From an uncultured bacterium (GTDB lineage: Bacteria > Bacillota > Clostridia > Oscillospirales > Ruminococcaceae), in NCBI GenBank assembly GCA_934875375.1, contig CAKXHL010000017.1:1-51551 (forward strand): a DNA stretch of 51,551 nucleotides. Reading direction: 5' to 3'. This document shows, one piece after another, positions 16,882 to 24,603 of the stretch. Each line of letters starts with the position of its first letter. The stretch's first letter is position 1. The translations under genes were made by a program, and so were the position numbers. Under the pieces are notes generated by a model. That model did no database searches. It saw only the letters and a program-made list of their open reading frames with translations, and was not told the DNA's origin.

Positions 16882-17190
16882 TCAATCCGGTAACAAAAGC
16901 TTGCCGGTTTAGACGAAAAATGTGGATTCGACGGGAGATTTCGGTCAGGCTCGGTACAGAGAAGCGCTTCTTAGGCTGGAAAGGCGCTGCCGGCGGCATG
17001 GCGAAACAGACACCTGTGCGGCAGGTAGAGGGAACGCCCAATTTGGATGGGCTGGTAGTTCTGCCCGTGTAGCTGGCGTTAACGGCCGAAAGCGGGGGGC
17101 ATGAAACAGGCCCTCAAACAAGGGTGGCACCGCGGATATGCTCCGTCCCTTCCGGTGCGGAAGGAACGGGGCTTTTTATTTTGGAGCTGC
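16882..17190 (+). promoter_or_regulatory. T-box leader of hisS-aspS
   Basis: A tRNA-sensing riboswitch. The T-box core AGGGTGGCACCGCGG is at 17121-17135. A long structured stem I region precedes it (AGAGA near 16958, a GCGC-closed distal arm), and a terminator follows. In stem I, CAGG at 16946-16949 can pair with CCTG at 17013-17016. This leaves GACA just before the stem in the specifier position: GAC (Asp) at 17009-17011, overlapping CAC (His) at 17011-17013. That suits a transcript carrying both hisS and aspS. Exact folding was not computed. Confidence 0.9.
17140..17177 (+). terminator. T-box terminator before hisS
   Basis: A 15-position stem (GCTCCGTCCCTTCCG with CGGAAGGAACGGGGC) with one wobble and one mismatch, then TTTTT. 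It should form when the tRNA is charged; the T-box core pairs with its 5' side in the alternative fold. Confidence 0.85.
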
Positions 17191-17245
17191 CGAAAGTACT
17201 TTAGATAACCGCCTTTGGCGGACGGCAAAGATAGGAGGAACAAAG

Positions 17246-18562
17246 ATGGCGATTTTAACCAAAGGACCCAGAGGAACCCAGGATGTGCTGCCGGCTCAGA
17301 GCTATAAATGGCAGTACCTGGAGAAAAAAGTCATGGAAATCGCGGGGCTGTACGGTTTCCGGGAGATTCGTGTCCCCACCTTTGAGCATACCGAGCTGTT
17401 TAACCGGTCGGTGGGAGATACCACTGATGTGGTGCAGAAAGAAATGTATACCTTTGAGGATAAGGGCGGCCGTTCCATTACCCTGCGGCCGGAGGGTACG
17501 GCTGGAACGCTGCGCAGCGCCATCGAGCATGGACTTTTAGGCGATGCACTGCCGGTAAAAGCGGCATATCTGCTGGCTGCGTTCCGCTACGAAAAACCCC
17601 AGGCGGGCCGTCTGCGAGAATTTCACCAGTTTGGCGTAGAGATGCTCGGCTCTCCCGCTGCGGCCAGCGATGCGGAAGTGATCTCCATGGTGTTCCACAT
17701 GTTCCGGGAGCTGGGGATTGAGGCACAGCTGGAGCTAAACTCCATTGGATGTCCCACCTGCCGCGCCAAATACCAAAAGGCGCTGCATGACCATTTTGCC
17801 GCTCGCCGCGAGGAACTGTGCGATACCTGTAAAGATCGTCTGGAGCGCAATCCCATGCGGCTTTTGGACTGCAAAAGTCCCATTTGCCAGGAAATCGGCA
17901 AGGGCGCGCCCATGATGCTGGACTTTTTGTGCGAGGAATGTACCGATCACTTTGAGCAGGTCAAGGCCCGGTTGGACGCCATGGACATCCCCTATGTGAT
18001 TAACCCTAAGATCGTTCGCGGCTTGGATTATTACACCAAAACCGTGTTTGAATTTGTCACCGATAAAATTGGCGCGCAGAGCACCATCTGTGCAGGCGGC
18101 CGGTACGACGGACTCATTGAGCAGCTGGGCGGCCCGGCACTGCCAGGTATTGGTTTCGCCATGGGTTTAGAGCGAATCCTCATGACCATGGAAGCCTGCG
18201 GCAGCGCATTTCCCCAACAGCCGGAATGCGCTGCGTTTATCGGCAGCATGGGCGATAAAGCCGGCGCCAAGGCGGCGCAGCTGGTGACGCAGCTGCGGGA
18301 TGAAGGATTCTGGGCTGAGTGCGACACCATGGGCCGGTCGGTCAAGGCACAGATGAAGTTTGCCAATAAGCTGGGCGCGCGATTTTCGGCCATTATCGGC
18401 GACAGCGAGCTGGAAGCTGGAACGGTGAAACTCAAAAAGATGGATGATGGGTCGGTTACCGAAATCCGGCTGGACGCAAAACCCTCGGATCCGGACAGTT
18501 TGGTGCAGGTAGTTTACGCAAGCCATCTGGAAGAGATTGCCGGCGCACTGAAGAATCAGTAA
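17246..18562 (+). CDS. hisS: Histidyl-tRNA synthetase
   Basis: Class II aminoacyl-tRNA synthetase that charges tRNA-His. The 438 residues show motif 2 (TLRPEGTAG), the histidine-binding GLDYYTKTVFE and AGGRYDGL, and a C-terminal anticodon-binding domain. The ATG at 17246 has AGGAGG close upstream; an open frame running back into the T-box is not coding. Control by the T-box leader is expected. The gene is followed by a small membrane-protein frame and aspS. Confidence 0.98.
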   Translation: MAILTKGPRGTQDVLPAQSYKWQYLEKKVMEIAGLYGFREIRVPTFEHTELFNRSVGDTTDVVQKEMYTFEDKGGRSITLRPEGTAGTLRSAIEHGLLGDALPVKAAYLLAAFRYEKPQAGRLREFHQFGVEMLGSPAAASDAEVISMVFHMFRELGIEAQLELNSIGCPTCRAKYQKALHDHFAARREELCDTCKDRLERNPMRLLDCKSPICQEIGKGAPMMLDFLCEECTDHFEQVKARLDAMDIPYVINPKIVRGLDYYTKTVFEFVTDKIGAQSTICAGGRYDGLIEQLGGPALPGIGFAMGLERILMTMEACGSAFPQQPECAAFIGSMGDKAGAKAAQLVTQLRDEGFWAECDTMGRSVKAQMKFANKLGARFSAIIGDSELEAGTVKLKKMDDGSVTEIRLDAKPSDPDSLVQVVYASHLEEIAGALKNQ

Positions 18563-18567
18563 CAAAA

Positions 18568-18858
18568 ATGAAAGCGACGGTTTCGAAATATCTAGAAATT
18601 TTGATAGAGTCGGTCAATTACATTATCATCAATTATGCTCTTTCCAATATGGCGTTGCTGTTTCGGAGCAATCCGCTTTTTATCCTGTTTTTTGCATCTG
18701 AAATATGGATGTTCGGAAATTATTGGAAAAAGATGGATCGGCTGACCGCAAACAAAGCCATTTCTTCCTTTTTGCTCATTGTCTGCTTTTTCATTCACAT
18801 CGGTGCGATATACTGGATCGGCCGAGTTTCGGGCGATGTTATTCCTTTTTGGGAATGA
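18568..18858 (+). CDS. Small putative membrane protein between hisS and aspS
   Basis: An open frame of 96 residues that begins five bases after hisS stops. It has two hydrophobic segments (about 26-45 and 65-87) separated by a charged loop (NYWKKMDRLTANK). No good ribosome site is seen before the first ATG, so it may be translated by coupling to hisS, start further in, or not be a gene. It is more AT-rich than its neighbours. I do not recognise a family. Confidence 0.4.
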   Translation: MKATVSKYLEILIESVNYIIINYALSNMALLFRSNPLFILFFASEIWMFGNYWKKMDRLTANKAISSFLLIVCFFIHIGAIYWIGRVSGDVIPFWE

Positions 18859-18965
18859 CCGCGCAATAACGCAATAAAAAATTTAAGTTTTTTGCTGCTG
18901 TTAACAGAAAAAATATGCCGGGTTTCCGGCAAACAACAGGAATTGATAGGAGTTGGAGCAATACC

Positions 18966-20741
18966 ATGATGCAGTCAAGAACCCATACCTGCGGCCAGTT
19001 GCGGCTGGAACAGGTTGGCCAGACCGTGACGCTGGCAGGATTTATGGAAAATGTTCGTGAGGTGGGCGGAAGCCTGGCTTTCGTTGTCCTGCGCGATTTT
19101 TACGGCACCACCCAGCTGGTAGTGGAGGACGCCGAGCTGTTGGCGCTGGTCAAGAGCCTTAACAAGGAAACGACTTTACAGGTCATCGGCGTTGTGCGGG
19201 AGCGCTCCAGCAAAAACCCGAAGCAGCCTACCGGAGACATTGAAGTGGTGCCGTCCCAGATCAAGGTGCTGGGCCGCTGCCGCCACAACGAGCTTCCGTT
19301 TGAGATCAACCGCAGCCGAGAGGCGGACGAGACCCAGCGGCTGCGCTACCGCTATCTGGATCTGCGCAACCCGGCGATCAAACAGAACATCGTGCTGCGC
19401 TGCAACGTGGTGGCCGCTTTGCGCAAAGCCATGATGGAACACGATTTTCTGGAGATCACCACCCCGATTCTGACCGCTTCCTCCCCCGAAGGTGCACGGG
19501 ACTATTTGGTGCCGGCCCGCAAGCATCCGGGGATGTTTTACGCGCTGCCCCAGGCGCCGCAGCAGTTTAAGCAGCTTTTGATGACCTCCGGCTTTGACCG
19601 CTATTTTCAGATCGCCCCCTGTTTTCGAGACGAAGATGCCCGCGGCGACCGCTCTCCCGGCGAATTTTATCAGCTGGATATGGAGATGGCTTTCGCCACC
19701 CAGGAGGATGTGTTCTCGGTCATCGAGGATGTGTTCCCACCGATTTTCGCCCAGTACGGAACCTATCATACCGCTTCCAAAGCACCGTTCCGGCGCATTT
19801 CGTTTAACGACGCCATGGAGACCTACGGCTCCGACAAACCGGATCTGCGCATTGATTTGACCGTGCAGGACGCGACGAAGCTGCTGTCCGGCTGCGGTTT
19901 TGGCCCCTTTGAGGGCAATGTGGTCAAGGCCATTGTGGTCACCGATTTTGCCGGTACCCGCAAGCAGATCGACGGACTGTGCGCCGAGGTGGAGGTGCAG
20001 TCCGGCAACAAGGGATACTGGTTCCGCTATGACGAAAACGGCGAAATCGTGGGCGGCATTGCCAAATTTGTGGCGCCCATCAAAGATGAGGCCGTAAAGG
20101 CGTTGGGTCTTGTTCCCGGCTGCTTTGTGGGCCTGACCGCCGGCAAAAAGCTGGCAGCGCAGAAAACTGCCGGCGTGTTCCGCAACAAGCTGGGCGCGTT
20201 CTGCCCCAACCATATGGATAAGGAAAAATACAAGTTCTGCTGGATCGTGGACTTCCCCATGTACGAAATTGGAGAAGAAAGCGGAGAACTGGAATTCTGC
20301 CACAACCCGTTCTCCATGCCCTCCGGCGGACTGGAGATTCTGGAAAAAGCGCACAACGGCGAAATCGATCCTTTGACCATTACGGCGGATCAGTACGATT
20401 TGGTGGTCAACGGCGTGGAGCTTTCCTCCGGCGCGGTGCGCAACCACGATCCGGAAATCATGATCCGGGCCTTTGAGCTGGTGGGTCTGGGCGAAGAGGA
20501 TGTAAAATCCAAATTCCCGGCCATGTATAACGCCTTTACCTACGGCGCGCCGCCCCATGCGGGCATCGCCCCCGGTGTGGATCGGATTGTGATGCTTTTG
20601 GCAGGCGAAGAGTCCATCCGGGAGATTATTCCGTTCCCGATGAACAAAAACGCCCAGGATGTCATGATGGGCGCACCTGGAAAAGTAAGCGAAAAACAGC
20701 TGGAAGAGCTGCATATCAAACTGGATATCGAGGAAGAGTAG
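18966..20741 (+). CDS. aspS: Aspartyl-tRNA synthetase
   Basis: Class II synthetase charging tRNA-Asp (or tRNA-Asp and tRNA-Asn, if the organism uses a non-discriminating form with GatCAB). In 591 residues it shows an N-terminal OB-fold anticodon domain, the motif 2 region PCFRDEDARGDRSPGEFYQLD, interrupted in the middle by the bacterial GAD insertion, and the motif 3 region GIAPGVDRIVML. The ATG at 18966 follows GGAG by seven bases. No separate leader stands before it, so it depends on the T-box upstream of hisS. A terminator follows. Confidence 0.98.
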   Translation: MMQSRTHTCGQLRLEQVGQTVTLAGFMENVREVGGSLAFVVLRDFYGTTQLVVEDAELLALVKSLNKETTLQVIGVVRERSSKNPKQPTGDIEVVPSQIKVLGRCRHNELPFEINRSREADETQRLRYRYLDLRNPAIKQNIVLRCNVVAALRKAMMEHDFLEITTPILTASSPEGARDYLVPARKHPGMFYALPQAPQQFKQLLMTSGFDRYFQIAPCFRDEDARGDRSPGEFYQLDMEMAFATQEDVFSVIEDVFPPIFAQYGTYHTASKAPFRRISFNDAMETYGSDKPDLRIDLTVQDATKLLSGCGFGPFEGNVVKAIVVTDFAGTRKQIDGLCAEVEVQSGNKGYWFRYDENGEIVGGIAKFVAPIKDEAVKALGLVPGCFVGLTAGKKLAAQKTAGVFRNKLGAFCPNHMDKEKYKFCWIVDFPMYEIGEESGELEFCHNPFSMPSGGLEILEKAHNGEIDPLTITADQYDLVVNGVELSSGAVRNHDPEIMIRAFELVGLGEEDVKSKFPAMYNAFTYGAPPHAGIAPGVDRIVMLLAGEESIREIIPFPMNKNAQDVMMGAPGKVSEKQLEELHIKLDIEEE

Positions 20742-20751
20742 CATCTGTCAG

Positions 20752-20797
20752 AAAAAGCCGCCCTGTCTCCTTTTTAGGAAACGGGACGGCTTTTTTA
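20752..20797. terminator. Terminator after aspS
   Basis: AAAAAGCCGCCC...GGGACGGCTTTTTT forms a stem interrupted by a small internal loop, with A5 before and T6 after. It can serve both aspS and the leftward gene at 20893. Confidence 0.85.
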
Positions 20798-20892
20798 TCT
20801 GTCAGCGTCTTCATAGGAAATGATTTCGGCAAACAAGAAGCTGCTTGATCGCAGCGAAAAAAGGATTCAGGGCTGGCGGAAAAAACGGAACC

Positions 20893-21282
20893 TTAAGCCG
20901 GCGGTCTTTTTCTCTCATCAAAGAAAAAAAGCTGCAAAGAAAGCACCACGGCCTGGAACAGAACAATTCCCAGACTGACAGCGGTAAAGCTGGCGAACAG
21001 CATCCAGGATGCTGCATTGGCCAGAATACTCAGCCCAAGGCAGGTCAAAATAGCAGGACGAACCCTAGGGGCAAAAAGTAAAAATGCCGCGCCGATGGCG
21101 CTCAAAAGGATGGAAGCCGCGGGAAACAGGTTTCCATAGCCTAACGGTATCCTGCTGAAAAAAGGGTAAAAACATTTGATTGTCTCTCCTGGACCGGAGG
21201 CAAAAGTCATGGCGACCCCTTCCGGCAGGAGCATCAAGATCAGGGAAATCAAAATGCCGACCAGACAGATCCATCTTTTCAT
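20893..21282 (-). CDS. Small four-helix membrane protein of unknown function
   Basis: A 129-residue protein with four hydrophobic segments (about 5-24, 51-70, 76-94 and 97-120) and a short basic end (DERKRPPA). Between helices 1 and 2 is an outward loop, TIKCFYPFFSRIPLGYGNLF. AGAGG lies seven bases before the ATG, which supports a real gene. I recognise no family. It faces away from the MATE gene, and the two promoters are divergent. Confidence 0.65.
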   Translation of the reverse strand: MKRWICLVGILISLILMLLPEGVAMTFASGPGETIKCFYPFFSRIPLGYGNLFPAASILLSAIGAAFLLFAPRVRPAILTCLGLSILANAASWMLFASFTAVSLGIVLFQAVVLSLQLFFFDERKRPPA

Positions 21283-21370
21283 TTTTATCCCTCTTTCTTC
21301 TGCCTTTTTGTTTTTATCATACCATACTTGCGTTAGCCCGGCAAGAAAGAGTGCGTAGCGTTTTCTTTCC

Positions 21371-21400
21371 TTGACATTTTGGAAAAAGTTGTGTTAGAAT
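21371..21400 (+). promoter_or_regulatory. Promoter of the MATE exporter leader
   Basis: TTGACA (21371-21376), an 18-base spacer and TAGAAT (21395-21400). Confidence 0.8.
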
Positions 21401-21444
21401 AACTCTCGTTCATCAAAGGCAGATCGTTCCCAGGAAATGACGAG

Positions 21445-21492
21445 CCGGATAAGATGGCGGCCTGAGATGTCCGCTGCTTATCCGGTTTTTTT
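21445..21492 (+). terminator. Attenuator hairpin in the MATE leader
   Basis: CCGGATAAG (21445-21453) pairs perfectly with CTTATCCGG (21477-21485), and seven T follow. It sits inside the 5' leader, 30 bases before the exporter start, so it should end most transcripts unless an alternative fold forms. The 40 bases before it can also form a stem (CTCGTTCA with TGACGAG) that overlaps nothing else. Confidence 0.75.
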
Positions 21493-21522
21493 GAGGAAAG
21501 ACAGAAAAAGGGAGATGCAAAA

Positions 21523-22887
21523 ATGGAAAATACCAATCATTTTACGAGGGGAAAGGTTCTTTCCCCTCTGATCCGGTTTGCATTGCCGATTCTATTTGCC
21601 ATTTTTTTGCAGACAATGTACGGCGCAGTAGATATGCTGATCGTTGGACAATTCAGCCACGCCGGGGAAGTTTCAGCCGTATCCACTGGGAGCTGGATTA
21701 TGCAGACAGTCACCTCTTTTATTACCGGGCTGGCTATGGGAACCACTGTTTTGCTGGGAAACCGTATCGGTGCGGGAAAAGCACAGGAGGGCGGACGAGT
21801 AGTAGGCGCCAGCATCCTGCTGTTTTTGGCGATCGGTGCGGTATTGACTGTGGCTTTGGAGCTGTTTGCCGTTCCCTTTGCCCGGATGATGCAGGCGCCG
21901 CCGGAAGCTTTTGATAGTACCGTGCAGTATGTGCGAATCTGCGGCGCGGGAACTCTTTTTATCATTGCTTTTAACGTGCTGGGCGGTGTGTTTCGGGGAA
22001 TCGGCAACGCAAAGCTGCCGCTGATTTCGGTAGCCATTGCCTGTGTGACCAATATTGTGGGGGATTTGCTGCTCGTCGGCGGATTGGGCTGGGGCGCGGC
22101 CGGTGCGGCAGCTGCTACTGTATTTGCTCAGGCAGTGAGCGTGGTGATATCGATCCTGATTATCCGCCGGATGGAGCTGCCTTTTTCTTTTTCCCGCCAG
22201 GAATTTCGCTGGGAGAAACACACCGTGGGACAGGTGGTGCGGCTGGGGCTGCCCATTGCAACCCAGGATCTTCTGGTCTGCATTTCCTTTTTGGCGGTTA
22301 CAGCCATTGTCAATGCCCTGGGGGTTACCCCATCAGCCGGTGTTGGAGTGGCAGAGAAAATTTGCGGTTTTGTTTTGATGGTTCCATCGGCCTATATGCA
22401 GGCGATGAGTGCCTTTGTGGCGCAGAATATGGGTGCTGGGCGGCCTGACCGGGCGAAAAAAGCACTGATTGGCGCCATCAGCACTTCTTTGGCCGTCGGC
22501 GTGATTTTGTCGTATTTCTCGTTTTTTCACGGCGGATTGCTGGCGCAGCTGTTTGCCCGGGACGCAACGGTTATCGCGGCTGCGGCGGAATACCTCAAAG
22601 CTTATGCGGTCGACTGTTTGCTCGTGTCTTTTCTATTTTGCATCATGGGCTACTTTAACGGCTGCGGTCGAACTGCTTTTGTCATGATTCAGGGGATTGC
22701 AGGCGCATTTCTTGTGCGGATTCCGGTTTCCTGGATGATGAGCCGGGTGCAGCCAGTCTCTTTGTTCGGCGTAGGGTTGGCAACGCCGGCTTCTACTGTT
22801 GTGCAGCTTTTACTGTGTGCAGGCTATTTTGTATGGATGCATCATCGGGAAAAAAAGATGCCGGCAGTGCCGTTTGTGGTAGAATAA
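21523..22887 (+). CDS. MATE family efflux transporter
   Basis: Membrane antiporter of the multidrug and toxic compound extrusion superfamily, 454 residues with about twelve hydrophobic segments in two halves. The start MENTNHFTRGKVLSPLIRFA and the early MYGAVDMLIVGQF segment are typical of the DinF-like/NorM-like clostridial group. GGGAG precedes the ATG by seven bases. A leader with a terminator controls it, which suggests induction by a ligand or by translation stress. The transported substrate cannot be told from sequence. A bidirectional terminator follows. Confidence 0.93.
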   Translation: MENTNHFTRGKVLSPLIRFALPILFAIFLQTMYGAVDMLIVGQFSHAGEVSAVSTGSWIMQTVTSFITGLAMGTTVLLGNRIGAGKAQEGGRVVGASILLFLAIGAVLTVALELFAVPFARMMQAPPEAFDSTVQYVRICGAGTLFIIAFNVLGGVFRGIGNAKLPLISVAIACVTNIVGDLLLVGGLGWGAAGAAAATVFAQAVSVVISILIIRRMELPFSFSRQEFRWEKHTVGQVVRLGLPIATQDLLVCISFLAVTAIVNALGVTPSAGVGVAEKICGFVLMVPSAYMQAMSAFVAQNMGAGRPDRAKKALIGAISTSLAVGVILSYFSFFHGGLLAQLFARDATVIAAAAEYLKAYAVDCLLVSFLFCIMGYFNGCGRTAFVMIQGIAGAFLVRIPVSWMMSRVQPVSLFGVGLATPASTVVQLLLCAGYFVWMHHREKKMPAVPFVVE

Positions 22888-22896
22888 CACCTTTTG

Positions 22897-22935
22897 AAAA
22901 GAAATGCCCGGATGATTCATCCGGGCATTTCTTTT
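22897..22935. terminator. Bidirectional terminator after the MATE gene
   Basis: AAAGAAATGCCCGGATG and CATCCGGGCATTTCTTT pair perfectly around a small loop. It serves both convergent genes. Confidence 0.9.
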
Positions 22936-23284
22936 ATTTGATCGCCTTAAGGCTTAGGTATCCCCAGCCGGTCTGGGGGTGGATGATTCCCTTTTGAGAA
23001 AAAACGATCAGGAGAAGCAGGGCAATGCAGGCCCAGTCATATAGATCCGATTTGGCGTGGCGCTGGCTGTGTACCGCCATTTCATCTTTTTTCTCTACTC
23101 CCCGTTTCTTTTCCAATACAATCATCCATAAAAACAGGAGAATTGTTGTACAGACTGCCGCGATGCCTATCCAGTCAAGCCAGCCGGGACGAGGGTCTCC
23201 CCATAAATCCAGAAAGCCAAAGAGCAAAAACAGGCCGCTTCCCAAAAACTTATTGACGATAAACTGACATTGAAACGAGAGCAC
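22934..23284 (-). CDS. Small membrane protein of unknown function
   Basis: A 116-residue product with three hydrophobic stretches (about 12-28, 37-58 and 84-97), a charged middle (EKKRGVEKKDEM) and a C-terminus that ends at the shared terminator. The start is GTG with GAAGGA six to seven bases upstream. No known domain is seen. The gene stands alone, with an inverted repeat in its promoter region. Confidence 0.6.
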   Translation of the reverse strand: MLSFQCQFIVNKFLGSGLFLLFGFLDLWGDPRPGWLDWIGIAAVCTTILLFLWMIVLEKKRGVEKKDEMAVHSQRHAKSDLYDWACIALLLLIVFSQKGIIHPQTGWGYLSLKAIK

Positions 23285-23302
23285 AGAGATTCCTTCAATA
23301 GT

Positions 23303-23334
23303 GATATATTTATCTCTTTTATGAGAAATATATC
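23303..23334. repeat. AT-rich inverted repeat upstream of the small membrane gene
   Basis: GATATATTTATCTC and GAGAAATATATC are imperfect inverted copies around TTTTAT. It lies in the promoter region of the leftward gene and could be an operator or a hairpin. Confidence 0.4.
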
Positions 23335-23368
23335 ATATCTAAAAAAGAAATCAAGAAAAGGTGGACCG

Positions 23369-23400
23369 AAAAAAGCGGATGCTGTCGCACCCGCTTTTTT
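23369..23400 (-). terminator. Terminator of the dapL-patA unit
   Basis: AAAAAAGCGG and CCGCTTTTTT form the stem, six bases after the patA stop codon on the minus strand. Confidence 0.85.
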
Positions 23401-23406
23401 GAAATA

Positions 23407-24540
23407 TCAAAGAGTTGTCAAAAACCTTTCCAGCCGGTCCAGACACTGTCGCAGCTCATCGTCTGCATAGCAGTAAGACAGGCGTATATATCCGTCCGCC
23501 CCAAAACAGGAGCCGGGTACTGCCGCCAGTTTGGCCTCTTGAATCATCCGCAGACAGAACGTTTCGGAATCCATGCCGTATTTTTGAATGGATGGGAACA
23601 GATAAAAAGCGCCCTGTGGCTTCTGCACTTCCATCCCCATCTCAACCAGACGGCCATACACATAGTCCCTGCGGCGGCGGTAGGTCTCAATCATCGGGGA
23701 CGGATCATAGTCCAGCGCGGCCGCACAGCCTTTTTGCAAAAAAGAGACCGCAGAAACCACGGTATAAGAATGCAGTTTTGCCAACTGCTCGATCACCGGG
23801 CGGTCTGCGCATAAATATCCCATGCGCCAGCCAGTCATGGCGTATGGCTTGGAAAAACTCTGGATGAGGATGATTTTTTCCCGGATGTCCTGATACCGGG
23901 AAAAACTTTGATAAGGCCCATAGACCAGCTGTGCGTACACGTCGTCACAAAGGACAAAGAGATTTTTCTCCTTCGCTACCTGATAGACCGCGTCCAGCGA
24001 CTCGGGGGTATAGACCGCGCCGGTAGGATTGTTGGGCGAATTGAGGAGGATTGCTTTGCTTTTTGCGGTGATATGCTGCGCCAGATTTTGCGGGGTGATC
24101 TGGAAATGATCTGCGCAGGTATCCATAGGGACATATACGCCGCTGGATAAGGCAACCAGCGGCTCGTACAAACCAAAAGCGGGAGTGGGAACGATGACCT
24201 CATCACCGGGATTTAAAATTCCGCGCAGCGCAAGATAGAGCCCTTCAGTGGCTCCATCGACAACAAGAATTTCTTCCGGAGAATAGGACACGCCGTTTTG
24301 CTCCTGCTCAAACCGGGAGATTCTCTCCCGCAGATATAGCTCCCCCGCTCCGGGCGGATAATGGGTCAAATTTTGATCCAATGCGGTTTTGGTGGCCTCT
24401 TTAATTGGCTCCGGTGTGGAAAAATCTGGCTCGCCGATGGTAAGAAACAGGCAGCCCGGTTCTGCTTTTGCCAGAGCGGTAAACCGGCGGATGCCACTGG
24501 GCTGGCAGCCCAGCAAAGCGGCGTTCATGCTTTCCACCAT
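23407..24540 (-). CDS. patA: Aminotransferase, probable N-acetyl-LL-diaminopimelate aminotransferase (PatA)
   Basis: PLP-dependent class I/II aminotransferase, 377 residues. It shows the substrate loop NSPNNPTGAVY, the CDDVYAQLVY segment and the Schiff-base lysine in SFSKPYAMTGWRMGY. Similarity to Bacillus PatA runs along the length (for example GAFYLFPSIQKYGM), and it sits beside dapL and opposite dapH, so I assign the transamination step of the acetylase lysine pathway. Another aromatic or aspartate aminotransferase role remains possible. I start at 24540, with AAAGGAGGGG upstream; a longer frame lacks a site. It is transcribed after dapL. Confidence 0.8.
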   Translation of the reverse strand: MVESMNAALLGCQPSGIRRFTALAKAEPGCLFLTIGEPDFSTPEPIKEATKTALDQNLTHYPPGAGELYLRERISRFEQEQNGVSYSPEEILVVDGATEGLYLALRGILNPGDEVIVPTPAFGLYEPLVALSSGVYVPMDTCADHFQITPQNLAQHITAKSKAILLNSPNNPTGAVYTPESLDAVYQVAKEKNLFVLCDDVYAQLVYGPYQSFSRYQDIREKIILIQSFSKPYAMTGWRMGYLCADRPVIEQLAKLHSYTVVSAVSFLQKGCAAALDYDPSPMIETYRRRRDYVYGRLVEMGMEVQKPQGAFYLFPSIQKYGMDSETFCLRMIQEAKLAAVPGSCFGADGYIRLSYCYADDELRQCLDRLERFLTTL

Positions 24541-24603
24541 GAAGATCCCCTCCTTTTGAAAAAGCCCGCCGTTTTCCACGGCAGGTAAAAAATTGGTGGA
24601 AAA

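Noticed and set aside
17138..17245. Longer hisS start inside the leader
   Set aside because: The frame runs through the T-box terminator and has no ribosome site; AGGAGG marks the ATG at 17246.
19176..20744. 522-codon minus-strand frame opposite aspS
   Set aside because: It is a mirror frame caused by GC-rich codons of aspS; no protein family pattern.
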